Counted from the stretch's first letter, positions 1 through 7,438 are shown. The stretch: DNA of 33,547 nucleotides from an uncultured Ignavibacteria bacterium (GCA_903862655.1 CAIOZA010000108.1:1-33547); one strand, 5' to 3'. Notes: generated by a model not told the origin, from the sequence alone. Numbers and translations: made by a program.

Positions 1-330
1 ATGCAAAAGTGCAAATCAAAAAGTGAATCAATTGAAATATAAGGAGGTTATGTGAATTTTAAATAACTATTCACTCATTAAAACGATGCAAATCGATGCA
101 ATTCAATGCAAATCGATGCAATTTGCATTAACTCCCTCTCCAATTGTTATAGAGGATCAAGGTGAGGAAAATTCTCTATTACAAAAACCTTATTTCTTTG
201 GCTAACCTTAGTAACTGGAAGAACGCCAAAGACCATAAACCTTATTACCTTATTTAATAATGGCTAAAGCTCAAATGCACAATTTGGGTTTCAAATATTC
301 CGAGCTAATGCTTGCTGAAAATTCAATAAG
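1..330. other. Intergenic region without a recognisable gene
   Basis: I see no supportable gene here. The first 42 bases read open in frame 1 up to a TAA at 40-42 and could be the tail of an upstream gene, but 13 codons prove nothing. A good Shine-Dalgarno-like AAGGAGG at 41-47 is followed only by frames that stop within a few codons. The 10-bp repeat array at 81-130 is listed separately. CTTTGGC (196-202) and GCCAAAG (225-231) could pair around a 22-base loop, too weak to call a terminator for the gene ending at 331. Confidence 0.5.
81..130. repeat. Tandem 10-bp iteron-like repeats
   Basis: Four consecutive decamers end in ATGCA: AAACGATGCA (81-90), AATCGATGCA (91-100), ATTCAATGCA (101-110) and AATCGATGCA (111-120). 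ATTTGCAT at 121-128 then gives a near-palindromic end. The period of 10 matches one helical turn, so all units face the same side of the DNA, as expected for a protein-binding array (iteron or operator). Which protein binds is unknown. The 11-mer AATCGATGCAA occurs here twice and once more in the hairpin at 19578-19606. Confidence 0.6.
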
Positions 331-1530
331 TCAAAGCTCTCCCCCGCCATCCTCCAGCATCTCATAACTGTTGGCATAGCTCGATATTTCGCCTTTAAGC
401 AGGTTCTGTCTGGTCTCAAAGTCATGGGTCAATAGATGTTTGCCTCGTTTGTCGGTAGGCGGATTGATGACTTCTGCCTGCTCTATGTCGCTAATCTGTT
501 TCAGCATCTCATGCGGAATGTCAACCTTACATTTCTTCAGTAGATCAAGATTCAGATCTATAAAGAACTGGTCAATCTGAATGCGCCGTTTCGTGGAATG
601 TGAGAACTTGCCTATAACCCTGCATACATTGTCTCTGTCTTCCGGACTGAGCTGCTCAGCAAACTCATATTCCTCAATCTTTTTCAATGAAAGTATGATT
701 GGCTCTAGTGAGTCTTTTGTTATGATGAAAACATTATAATCAGCCATGTTGTAGGAGAACTTTGGTATTTCTTGAACAGTGTTTGAAGGTATAACCAGAA
801 ATATATCTTTCCTGACATTCTGCTGGTTCGCATACTTCTTTACGTTCTTGGTTTGTTCAAGAATATAATTTGGGAAATTGTTCAAATCATTGTTGGATGG
901 GCTTTTGGCGTCAAAGATAATAAACTCATCACAAATCTTGATAGTATTGTCAGGGCTTCCCTTGAAAGGAACTTTCTCGACATATTCAATAATATGATTT
1001 CGGCAAATCATCTTGATGCTTTGTTGAATATCAGTCTCATGGCTCACCCATGTCTTTTTCCTCAGCTCATATTCATCTTCCTTCTCTTGGAGTCTGTCAT
1101 TATGTAATTTTTGCCGCTCAAGTTCCATACTGTTCTTCACCTGATTCAACTGAGCAATATTCTGCTGATAAGTCTTGTTCCTGTCTTCCTCTTGTGCTTC
1201 GAACTTGGCAATCTTATCACTCTTATCCTTCAGTTCAAAGTTCAGGTTATCAAGCTTAGTTTCAAGAATTTCTTGTCTATGTTCCTGTTCTGAATTTTCT
1301 TTTTCATATTCCTGTATTCTGAGAGTATATCCATCAATCTGAGATTTCAAGACCGATAATTGACTTTTAAGTGAATCTGAATTTTCCTTATCGGAAGTGA
1401 AGCGTTTCTCAAAATCCTTAAACTCCTGGTAAGCTTCATAGCTCAACGCCTTGATGCTCGACCATGAGAAGACTCTCTGCCAAAAGCTAAGTTCTTTTAT
1501 TTTACTAAAAAAAAGGTTTAAAGTTTCCAT
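331..1530 (-). CDS. Coiled-coil protein with PD-(D/E)XK nuclease-like domain
   Basis: A 399-residue protein with no signal peptide. Residues about 35-175 are rich in E, K, Q and heptad-spaced L/I, which indicates a long coiled coil. The region about 178-285 has the pattern of a PD-(D/E)XK nuclease core: an acidic residue (D201) before a hydrophobic strand, then D207-A-K209, then a strand ending LVIPSN. This resembles the IDAKFP region of RmuC proteins, which also join a coiled coil to such a core. The ATG start is supported by an upstream GAGG about 8 bases away. The helicase gene lies upstream on the same strand, separated by 161 bases holding two hairpins, so cotranscription is doubtful. 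DNA cleavage is an inference from fold-like motifs; a structural protein that has lost catalysis is the alternative. Confidence 0.55.
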   Translation of the reverse strand: METLNLFFSKIKELSFWQRVFSWSSIKALSYEAYQEFKDFEKRFTSDKENSDSLKSQLSVLKSQIDGYTLRIQEYEKENSEQEHRQEILETKLDNLNFELKDKSDKIAKFEAQEEDRNKTYQQNIAQLNQVKNSMELERQKLHNDRLQEKEDEYELRKKTWVSHETDIQQSIKMICRNHIIEYVEKVPFKGSPDNTIKICDEFIIFDAKSPSNNDLNNFPNYILEQTKNVKKYANQQNVRKDIFLVIPSNTVQEIPKFSYNMADYNVFIITKDSLEPIILSLKKIEEYEFAEQLSPEDRDNVCRVIGKFSHSTKRRIQIDQFFIDLNLDLLKKCKVDIPHEMLKQISDIEQAEVINPPTDKRGKHLLTHDFETRQNLLKGEISSYANSYEMLEDGGGEL

Positions 1531-1620
1531 TGTTTATACCTCAGAATGATGAGTTCATTTCGAATAGTTTTCTCAGACAATTTCTCACTTTGCAATTTAA
1601 ACCAACAAATTACGTTTCTC

Positions 1621-1653
1621 AAAGAAAAAAAATGAATTGGGTTTACTCAATTC
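1621..1653 (-). terminator. Weak intrinsic terminator after the Pif1-like gene
   Basis: Read on the minus strand, GAATTG pairs with CAATTC around an 8-base loop (1634-1653) and is followed by a T-rich run (ATTTTTTTTCTTT, 1633-1621). The stem has only six pairs, but position and T-tract suit termination of the helicase transcript. Confidence 0.45.
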
Positions 1654-1660
1654 GGTAATC

Positions 1661-1684
1661 AAGTTCGCTTAGGCGAACTTTTTT
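1661..1684 (+). terminator. Hairpin with T-tract facing the plus strand
   Basis: AAGTTCGC and GCGAACTT form a perfect 8-bp stem with loop TTAG, followed on the plus strand by TTTT. This is the shape of an intrinsic terminator for plus-strand transcripts, yet no plus-strand gene is recognisable upstream. It lies 8 bases beyond the helicase stop codon and may stabilise that mRNA's 3' end or stop antisense transcription. Confidence 0.45.
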
Positions 1685-1691
1685 GCTATGG

Positions 1692-3044
1692 TTAGTTTTC
1701 CTCTTCTTCTGTGAATCTCAACACATGAGGGTCTGTCTTGATTACATTTCTGCTTATTCTGGATTTGAGTACCAAACCTTCAAGGCTAGTACAACGGCTC
1801 AGAGCTACATAGACTTGCCCGGGAGAAAACGAGCCGCTCAAGTCAGCGATGACATTGTCAAATGTCAATCCCTGGCACTTATGGACTGTTATAGCCCATG
1901 CTAGCTTGATTGGGAACTGAGTGAAATCGCCAACTTTCTCTTCCTCGATTTTTTTCTCTTTAGCATTCCATTTGTACTTGACGTTGCTCCATGTGAACTT
2001 CTTAACTTCAATCTCTTTGCCGTCAGGCAGCTCCACGATAATTTTTTCATCTTCAAGCTTCTTGATTTTTGAAATTTTGCCGTTAAAGTACTTTTTCTCA
2101 GCGTCATTCTTGATGAACATAATCTGAGAGCCTTCCTTCAGCTTCAGAACTTTCTCTGTAGGCAACATCGTATCGGGAAAGTCATTAGTAGTTTCAGCAT
2201 TATAAGTCTTCAATGGTGTTGTTAGTTCAGCAAGTTTTCTCTTGTTCGTTTCATCGACAATACTGTTGTGAGTGGCTATGGTTATGTAATTCAGGTTCTC
2301 ATTTTTAAATAATGCAGGAATAAACCTGGTGTTAAGATTGAACAAATCATCCTCGTTCACCTCATTGGTTCTCACTTTGTTAAGCAATTCAATGAATTTT
2401 GCTTCTTTTTGCCTGTATAATTTTTTCAGTTCAATGTACTTTGGTTTATTATTCTGAAGAGCCAAGGCACTGAAGAAGAAAGGTGTTTCATAGAACTGAT
2501 GGAGTATGTTCCATTGGTCGTTCTGAGTGATTGGTGGAAGCTGAAAAGCGTCTCCAATAAGAAGAACCTGAACACCACCGAATGGCTCTGATTCTCTATC
2601 TCTGAATACTCTCAATAGTCTGTCTATAACATCAAGCAAATCACATCTGACCATCGAGATTTCATCAATGATAAGGAGCTCCATTCCTAGTATCAGATTC
2701 TTCTGACTCTTTCGATAATGGAAATTGTCAAATATTGTCTGTTTGTCTTCACTCTCAGCATCAGGCCTGGTTCTCAGCCTTACATCATTAGGCAGATAAA
2801 TGCTTGGAGGAATCTTGAAGAATGAATGGATGGTCTGCCCACCTGCATTCAGAGCTGCCACACCTGTAGGAGCAAGCACAACGGTCTTCTTAGCTGTAGT
2901 TTGTTTAATATATTTTAGAAATGTTGTTTTACCGCAACCAGCCTTACCCGTAAGGTAGATTAATTGATTGGAATTCTCAACCAAATCTGCGGCATAGTTG
3001 AATTCTTTATTATCTTTATCTAGAGTGATATTGTCTACTATCAT
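1692..3044 (-). CDS. Pif1-family SF1B DNA helicase
   Basis: A 450-residue ATP-dependent helicase of the Pif1/RecD type, expected to unwind DNA with 5'-to-3' polarity in the cytoplasm. Visible motifs are Walker A GKAGCGKTT (residues 33-41), motif Ia APTGVAALNAGGQTIHSFF (about 58-76), Walker B LLIIDEISM (about 123-131), motif III VLLIGDAFQLPP, and the C-terminal motifs AWAITVHKCQG and VYVALSRC that close the second RecA-like fold. The length fits short bacterial Pif1 proteins; there is no extra nuclease domain on the chain. The protein may act with the coiled-coil nuclease-like product downstream, but a hairpin/T-tract between the genes suggests separate transcripts. No Shine-Dalgarno sequence is visible before the ATG. 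The family assignment is firm; the cellular role (replication fork, repair or defence) cannot be told from sequence. Confidence 0.88.
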   Translation of the reverse strand: MIVDNITLDKDNKEFNYAADLVENSNQLIYLTGKAGCGKTTFLKYIKQTTAKKTVVLAPTGVAALNAGGQTIHSFFKIPPSIYLPNDVRLRTRPDAESEDKQTIFDNFHYRKSQKNLILGMELLIIDEISMVRCDLLDVIDRLLRVFRDRESEPFGGVQVLLIGDAFQLPPITQNDQWNILHQFYETPFFFSALALQNNKPKYIELKKLYRQKEAKFIELLNKVRTNEVNEDDLFNLNTRFIPALFKNENLNYITIATHNSIVDETNKRKLAELTTPLKTYNAETTNDFPDTMLPTEKVLKLKEGSQIMFIKNDAEKKYFNGKISKIKKLEDEKIIVELPDGKEIEVKKFTWSNVKYKWNAKEKKIEEEKVGDFTQFPIKLAWAITVHKCQGLTFDNVIADLSGSFSPGQVYVALSRCTSLEGLVLKSRISRNVIKTDPHVLRFTEEEEN

Positions 3045-3126
3045 GGATACAAAATATTAAACTTTGAAGAAATTAATTTTTAAATTAGCGAAAAAATGGG
3101 AGGTCTGAAAATTGAACTTTCAACAA

Positions 3127-3504
3127 TTACTGGTCAATAGAGGGTTTTTTCCTTAGCATCTTGATTGAAGCCTTACGATGCTTGTCCTCAAGTATCTTTC
3201 TTTTAATTACTATAGGTTTTTCTCTGTTCCTTCTATATTCCTTTTCCATTTCATTCTTGGCTTGTTGTCTCAATCCAAGGTAGTAACTCTGAATCTTATC
3301 CTTAAGAATTTCTCTTGCTTTGGCTCTGTTAGCTGATTGTGATCTCTCTCCTGAATATTTAACAGAAATGCCTGTTGGTATATGCTTCAGATATACGCAG
3401 GTAGCTACCTTGTTTACATTCTGCCCACCTTTGCCAGTAGCATGAATGAATTTCTCAATCAGTTCCGAGTCGTCGAATCTAAAACTATTATCAGTTCTTT
3501 TCAT
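3127..3504 (-). CDS. GGQ-domain peptidyl-tRNA hydrolase, release-factor-like (ribosome rescue type)
   Basis: A small protein with the class I release-factor catalytic domain. The GGQ motif sits in HATGKGGQNVNKV (GGQ at residues 26-28), followed by HIPTGISVKYSGERSQSANRAKA, the usual continuation in RF domain 3. The C-terminal tail is rich in K and R, as in ArfB/ICT1 and C12orf65-like rescue factors, where it enters the empty mRNA channel. There is no codon-recognition domain, so sense-stop decoding is not expected; hydrolysis of peptidyl-tRNA on stalled ribosomes is inferred from the family. The reading frame also allows a GTG start at 3516 (129 residues), but the ATG at 3504 gives 125 residues and has GTGGA seven bases upstream, so I prefer it. 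It could instead be a PrfH-like protein; the sequence alone does not decide. Confidence 0.8.
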   Translation of the reverse strand: MKRTDNSFRFDDSELIEKFIHATGKGGQNVNKVATCVYLKHIPTGISVKYSGERSQSANRAKAREILKDKIQSYYLGLRQQAKNEMEKEYRRNREKPIVIKRKILEDKHRKASIKMLRKKPSIDQ

Positions 3505-3578
3505 TTTTTTCCACACGACACTGAGTGTCTAATGTTCTCATATTTTGTTATTTGAAAAAAAGAATATAACATTATTCC

Positions 3579-3809
3579 ATGAGAAATAGAATGGAAACAC
3601 CTGAGTTTATTTTAAAAGATAAAGTAGAAACATTTTGGAAGATTTACAATCACGTATGTTATCTAATGGCAACTGAAGAGTGGACGACTTTGGAAGGAGA
3701 ATCAATAGACTTGATGGAAATACTAGGATATAAAATAACCGAATAAGAAAGAAAGTACCTTATGGAGTATCCCGATAAATATTTAGAATCATTCGATTTG
3801 GAAGTGTAA
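3579..3809 (+). pseudogene. Possible small gene, interrupted by an in-frame stop
   Basis: An ATG at 3579 opens 55 codons ending at TAA 3744-3746. The same frame then continues for 20 more codons to a second TAA at 3807-3809. The peptide is acidic with protein-like composition (METPEFILKDKVETFWKIY in the first part, MEYPDKYLESF after the stop), and the two parts together would make a protein of about 75 residues. No Shine-Dalgarno sequence is visible and I recognise no family. It could be a real 55-residue gene, a decayed 75-codon gene or a chance open frame. Confidence 0.25.
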
Positions 3810-3975
3810 AAATTACAATATTTAAAGCCCCTCAGAGCCTAATTTCGAACATAGGGTATTCAGTCCAAATTCAACCTTGAGTGTGTACCATGGCAGAACA
3901 GGTAGATACTATAGCGATGGTGATGATGAAACTACAGGATATAGTTAAATGATGATTTGAATTCAACTAGGGCTA
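3810..3975. other. Non-coding stretch, no clear content
   Basis: Only very short open frames occur here. One plus-strand frame reads VYHGRTGRYYSDGDD before a stop near 3949, a composition that could be a coding relic. I found no hairpins, tRNA or repeat worth naming. Confidence 0.3.
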
Positions 3976-4318
3976 GTAGAACATTATTTATTAATTCTTG
4001 AAGTCGTAGATTGGCACTTGCTGTACAGACTGTCTAGAGAATGAAGTAACCTTTCTGCTATGCGGTGCCGGAGGGCTTTTTTTTCTTGGATGAGATGGAT
4101 TTAATGATCTCGAAGGTTTTGCACATGGGACGCTTTGTGTCGATCTGCAAAAGGAGATGGACGTGGTTGGTGGAGATGCCGATTTGCTCGAGGACGGCAG
4201 AAGCAGAGGCAACTGAATCTTCAAAAACTATTTAGTTGAAATAGTAATTTCTTCTCCATTTGGTGATTAAAACTAAGTGGAGTGAAATGTCGGATATGCT
4301 GTGGGATAGCTTAATCAT
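3976..4318 (-). pseudogene. Decayed IS200/IS605-type Y1 (HUH) transposase TnpA
   Basis: Read on the minus strand from an ATG at 4318, the frame gives HSISDISLHLVLITKWRR, the conserved N-terminus of IS200-type TnpA. A TAA follows at 4234-4232, and beyond it the same frame carries GISTNHVHLLLQIDTKRP, containing the HUH metal-binding motif as H-V-H. This frame ends at TAG near 4064. The third block, GYFIL then TVCTASANLRLQELINN after a stop, lies in another frame and matches the usual C-terminal GYFVSTVG...YIEEQ segment; the catalytic Tyr is not recognisable there. Roughly 35 residues expected between the first two blocks are shortened. The element is therefore a dead remnant of about 340 bases. 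It may belong to the REP-associated (RAYT) or the IS200 branch. Confidence 0.75.
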
Positions 4319-4480
4319 AATGAGCTTCGCTGATCTCCGCTTCGCTACGGTAGAAAATTGATAATGGATACGAATTAGTTCAAAGTGCTTCGCCATTTTG
4401 TTCAATCGCAGCACTTATATTATTGTATTGTATAAGCTATTTTTTGAAGTTCTATTTTCATTTTTATTTAAAAGTTAACT
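4319..4480. other. A/T-rich gap after the redox operon
   Basis: This gap separates the last gene of the minus-strand redox operon from the TnpA remnant. Within 4324-4347 the octamer GCTTCGCT occurs twice (4324-4331 and 4340-4347), directly before the remnant's start, and could be part of the old element's end. A palindrome AAAGTTAACTTT lies around 4471-4482 at the operon's stop codon; I do not see a convincing T-tract. Confidence 0.35.
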
Positions 4481-4993
4481 TTATTTCAAGATATTTAGTA
4501 TTGCTTGCTCCAATTCGATACCATGAAGATTCTTCGCTATAATCTTTCCTTTTCCATCAATCAATACATTGAATGGCAGATCTTGAATATTATATAGCTT
4601 TGCTACAGGAGATGCCCAAAATTGCAGATCGCTTACCTGAGTCCAGTTAATATTGAATTTCTTAATCACGCTCTGCCATGATTTTTTCTTATTATCCAAG
4701 GAAACTGCATAGATCTCAAATCCATTACCGACAGTAAAGACTGATGTTTTGTACTTTTTGTACAATTCAGCCAATTTTGGTTGTTCACTTACGCACGGAG
4801 CACACCAAGAAGCCCAAAAGTCAATTAACACAATCTTATTACTAAAGGAACTTAAAGACACAGTATCACCTTTAAGATTGGGCAGCTTTAATTCGGGTGC
4901 TATATCTCCTATGTTCAGACCTATAGACTGCGAGAAAGCACAAGAAAGACTCAAGCTCATCACAAAGGCTAACAATATTATTTTCGTCGTCAT
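4481..4993 (-). CDS. Periplasmic TlpA/ResA-type thioredoxin-fold protein
   Basis: From the ATG at 4993 the protein has 170 residues. An N-terminal signal peptide (MTTKIILLAFVMSLSLS, cleavage near AFSQ-S) sends it to the periplasm. An AhpC/TSA-Redoxin type thioredoxin fold follows, with the redox pair in FWASWCAPC (Cys64 and Cys67), and the conserved cis-Pro region as IQDLPFNVLID. Family members reduce disulfides in cytochrome c or other extracytoplasmic proteins. The frame extends upstream to a TTG at 5005, but the signal peptide fits the ATG start better. It is the last gene of the run that begins at 13739 and follows the rhodanese gene by 15 bases. Specific substrate unknown. Confidence 0.85.
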   Translation of the reverse strand: MTTKIILLAFVMSLSLSCAFSQSIGLNIGDIAPELKLPNLKGDTVSLSSFSNKIVLIDFWASWCAPCVSEQPKLAELYKKYKTSVFTVGNGFEIYAVSLDNKKKSWQSVIKKFNINWTQVSDLQFWASPVAKLYNIQDLPFNVLIDGKGKIIAKNLHGIELEQAILNILK

Positions 4994-5008
4994 CTGATCA
5001 ACCAAATA

Positions 5009-5458
5009 TTATTTCTTAACAGCATAACCTTTGTCAATCCAGTCAACTTTTATATTTTGAGGTAGATTTAAAAGTTTATGGTTTTTGAATCCCATTTCGT
5101 TCAATAAATTGAATACCGGTCTTACATTCGGGCATCTATCAAATGGGCAACAGCCACAATATATGATGATGAAAGTGTCCTTTGACAATTTACTGATATG
5201 CTGTTTGAGTTTCTTGATGCTTTCTTTGTCGCGACCCGGTCCGATATCAATTGAATTTTTGATAATATCCTGGAACCCTATACTGAAGATGACAGGTTGC
5301 GAAGCTTTTGGATTATTTAATATTTTGTTCAATTCAGCAGGTGCCAATAATTGAGTTGGTTTCCATGGTTCCTCAGCTTGTGCATTTGCGAATTGAAAAG
5401 CCAATACTATTATTGAGATAGCTAAAAAGGATAAAAAGTTATTTCTTAATGTTTTCAT
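5009..5458 (-). CDS. Periplasmic rhodanese-like protein with Cys-rich active loop
   Basis: A 149-residue protein with a signal peptide (MKTLRNNFLSFLAISIIVLA, cleavage after about ANA-26). The rest resembles a single rhodanese domain: a conserved IDIGPGRD-type segment, the strand FIIIYCGCCPFDRCP leading into the active loop, then helix VFNLLNEMGFKNHKLL and a C-terminal DWIDKGY. In rhodaneses the first Cys of the loop (here Cys101 after Tyr100) carries persulfide. This loop holds four cysteines (101, 103, 104, 109), more than usual, and could bind metal or shuttle sulfane sulfur. A good GGAGA lies 7 bases before the ATG. Neighbouring thioredoxin-fold genes suggest a shared thiol or sulfur pathway in the periplasm. 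Sulfur transfer is inferred from family. Confidence 0.75.
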   Translation of the reverse strand: MKTLRNNFLSFLAISIIVLAFQFANAQAEEPWKPTQLLAPAELNKILNNPKASQPVIFSIGFQDIIKNSIDIGPGRDKESIKKLKQHISKLSKDTFIIIYCGCCPFDRCPNVRPVFNLLNEMGFKNHKLLNLPQNIKVDWIDKGYAVKK

Positions 5459-5501
5459 TGTTATATCTCCAATTTCTAAAAATAATTTGTTTTAATTTGA
5501 G

Positions 5502-6098
5502 TTATTTAGTTCCGAATAGCCTGATAACTGATGCATTGCCAGAATGATACTGACCTTCGGATAAGTCAATATTTAATTTCTTTATATTCAAGTCTTTTAA
5601 TTCCCCGAAATGAAAAAGAAGCTCTTCTTCGGAATAAAGATTATTTATATCCTTGGGGCCGCCGGATGTACGCCCAATCTGTTCCTTAGAAAATACTTCA
5701 AGAAATAAAGTGCCGCCGTACTTTAAAAGGGATAAGAATTTATTGAAATATGATTCTCTAACTTCAAGCGGATAATGATTGAAAATAATAGCGACAGCAT
5801 CAAATTGTTCTTCATCGTACTCAAACTCTTCAACAGATGTCAAATGAAAATCAATTTCAACATTATTTTCGGAAGCTAGATTTAAGGCTTTTCTCCTGCC
5901 TTCTTCACTAAAATCAAAAGCAACTACATCCCACCCGCATTTAGCAGCATAAACAGAATTTCTACCTTCACCGTCTGCCGGGAGCAAGATCTTACCAGCA
6001 GTCATTGAATCAATTTGTTCTTTGAAAAAATGATTTGGTGTAGTTCCATACGAATAATCCTTGTTTGAATATCTTTGATTCCAGAAGTCTTTGCTCAT
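5502..6098 (-). CDS. Class I SAM-dependent methyltransferase (TehB-like)
   Basis: A 198-residue cytoplasmic protein. It starts with FWNQRYSNKDYSYGTTPNHFF, typical of TehB/thiopurine-methyltransferase-like proteins. Motif I is ILLPADGEGRNSVYAA (about 38-53), in which the usual GxGxG is replaced by DGEGRN, as in this subfamily; VVAFDFSEEG is motif II and AVAIIFNHYP motif IV. Related enzymes methylate thiol, selenium or tellurium compounds or small metabolites. A Shine-Dalgarno-like AAAGAT lies before the ATG. It sits between a TlpA lipoprotein and a rhodanese gene, which fits a substrate with a thiol or chalcogen, but the substrate cannot be read from the sequence. Confidence 0.8.
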   Translation of the reverse strand: MSKDFWNQRYSNKDYSYGTTPNHFFKEQIDSMTAGKILLPADGEGRNSVYAAKCGWDVVAFDFSEEGRRKALNLASENNVEIDFHLTSVEEFEYDEEQFDAVAIIFNHYPLEVRESYFNKFLSLLKYGGTLFLEVFSKEQIGRTSGGPKDINNLYSEEELLFHFGELKDLNIKKLNIDLSEGQYHSGNASVIRLFGTK

Positions 6099-6135
6099 AA
6101 TAATCTTTCTAATTGTGAGTAAGCAAATGAACGTC

Positions 6136-6741
6136 TTACTTCATCATTTTATTTAATTCTAAATCAAAGTCTGCTTTTGTCCTGGCTCCTTGGATAGAAT
6201 TAACGATTTTACCTTTGTCATTTATCAGAAATGTAGTTGGAACAGCTTCAATTCCTCCATAAGCATCGAATAAATCTCCGGTACCAATAATTACAGGATA
6301 GTTCATTTGATTGGTCACCCAAAATGTAGAGACTCCACTGAGTGCTTCTGTCATCGATGTTGTCCGTTCCATAGCGACACCGATTACAACCAAATTTTTA
6401 TTCCCAATTTCAGCTGCAATTTGCTCCAGGTCAGGCAATTCGCGTCTGCAAGGCGGGCACCATGTTCCCCAAAAATTCAGTAAAACAAATTTGCCTTTAG
6501 TAAACTCAGAAAATCTGACTTGCTTTCCATTCTGATCCCACGCAAAGTCAGCAGTAATTCCATTTTTGGGTGCTTCAGCTGAAATTAAGGGATAAACCTG
6601 AGCTACAACTTTTGGAGCATCACTTTGTGATGTTTTATCATCGGATATCGGTTTCTGATCTTCAGTTTTCTTTGCACAGGATGCAGTTAATAACGTCAAA
6701 CCTATTATAATTATCCAAATATTATTTTTGATAAATCTCAT
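6136..6741 (-). CDS. TlpA/ResA-like thioredoxin lipoprotein
   Basis: A 201-residue protein with a type II signal: membrane segment WIIIIGLTLLTA followed by lipobox LTAS-Cys22, so it should be lipid-anchored outside the cytoplasm. A linker rich in K, D and S (23-60) leads to a TlpA/ResA fold with FWGTWCPPCRRELP (Cys95, Cys98) and cis-Pro segment IEAVPTTFLIND. Members of this family keep extracytoplasmic cysteines reduced. The gene is preceded by AAGGAAA, a fair ribosome binding site. It lies 34 bases after the membrane thioredoxin gene, giving two adjacent extracytoplasmic reductant candidates; how electrons reach them is not shown (no CcdA/DsbD gene is in the window). Confidence 0.86.
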   Translation of the reverse strand: MRFIKNNIWIIIIGLTLLTASCAKKTEDQKPISDDKTSQSDAPKVVAQVYPLISAEAPKNGITADFAWDQNGKQVRFSEFTKGKFVLLNFWGTWCPPCRRELPDLEQIAAEIGNKNLVVIGVAMERTTSMTEALSGVSTFWVTNQMNYPVIIGTGDLFDAYGGIEAVPTTFLINDKGKIVNSIQGARTKADFDLELNKMMK

Positions 6742-6775
6742 TTATTTCCTTAGATATAATTTAGTTTAGATTATA

Positions 6776-7201
6776 TTAATTGTTACTATGTTTCTGGATT
6801 TGATCGAGTAAAAAGCCCTTCTGCTTCACACCAACAAATCGGTCAATTTCTTTTCCATTCTTCAATAAGATCAGAGTAGGAATGCTTCTGACAGAATATT
6901 TAGCCGCTAAATTACGCTGTTCATCAACATTAATCTTGCAAATTTTAACATTTCCGTCCACTTCATTTGCGACTTCGTTCAAGACCGGAGTCATCATTTT
7001 GCAGGGCATACACCATTCCGCCCAGAAATCAACCAATGCAACAGAATTTTTGGTTGTTTGCTGAAAATTTTTATCATTCAGATTGATTATCTTATCGCTC
7101 TCAGCGGCAGCTGGAGTATTCTTCATTTTCAAATATGAAAATATTATATAAATGACAAACGTAGCAGCCAGAGCTAAGATTATATATAGGATTGTATTCA
7201 T
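6776..7201 (-). CDS. Membrane-anchored thioredoxin
   Basis: 141 residues. An N-terminal hydrophobic helix (TILYIILALAATFVIYIIF, residues 3-21) is followed by KMKNTP and a linker, then a classical thioredoxin domain (about 36-139) with active site WAEWCMPC (Cys64, Cys67), KINVDEQRNLAAKYSVRSIPTL with the cis-Pro, and a C-terminal helix. The middle of the CxxC is Met-Pro, not the Gly-Pro of standard thioredoxin. Few positive charges lie before the helix and K/M-K after it, so topology is uncertain: the domain may face the cytoplasm. It follows the FmdB-type gene by 12 bases and precedes the TlpA lipoprotein gene, in a run of thiol-redox genes. Confidence 0.85.
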   Translation of the reverse strand: MNTILYIILALAATFVIYIIFSYLKMKNTPAAAESDKIINLNDKNFQQTTKNSVALVDFWAEWCMPCKMMTPVLNEVANEVDGNVKICKINVDEQRNLAAKYSVRSIPTLILLKNGKEIDRFVGVKQKGFLLDQIQKHSNN

Positions 7202-7213
7202 TATTTTATATTT

Positions 7214-7438
7214 TTAATTATTATTAAAACTACACATACCGGATGCACACGAAGGTGCGGTAGGAATATCAAAAGATTTCCCACCTGAAAATCCACTGAA
7301 ATTAGTGGCTGACATTAATTTCTTACTGTTTTCTGAACTACATGACGGACATTTTACTTCCGATTCCTGTTCGATTGTCTTTTGAAATACATCATACTTT
7401 GAATCGCAGTCATTGCACTTATAAGCATAAGTCGGCAT
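7214..7438 (-). CDS. FmdB-family zinc-ribbon protein
   Basis: 74 residues. The start MPTYAYKCNDC and the second pair CPSC form a four-Cys zinc ribbon (Cys8, Cys11, Cys30, Cys33), diagnostic of FmdB-type regulatory proteins (often called regulatory without proof). The C-terminal part holds an additional SCASGMCSF (Cys64, Cys69). It has a good ribosome binding site (AAAGGGA). The extra Cys pair resembles the GCTSGSC motif of the DUF6132 protein at the start of the same gene run. Its role is unknown; small zinc ribbons of this type may bind nucleic acid or protein. Confidence 0.85.
   Translation of the reverse strand: MPTYAYKCNDCDSKYDVFQKTIEQESEVKCPSCSSENSKKLMSATNFSGFSGGKSFDIPTAPSCASGMCSFNNN

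Noticed and set aside
81-130. CRISPR array
   Set aside because: Units are contiguous decamers without spacers, and no cas gene is in the window.
196-231. CTTTGGC/GCCAAAG hairpin as terminator of the first gene
   Set aside because: Seven pairs with a 22-base loop and no convincing T-tract on the minus strand.
853-1259. Three overlapping plus-strand open frames inside the coiled-coil gene
   Set aside because: They are antisense shadows of the minus-strand gene, with no domain, no ribosome binding site and odd amino-acid composition.
3991-4414. Two minus-strand open frames as independent small genes
   Set aside because: Their pieces join into a TnpA pattern only across frames; separately they have no sensible composition.
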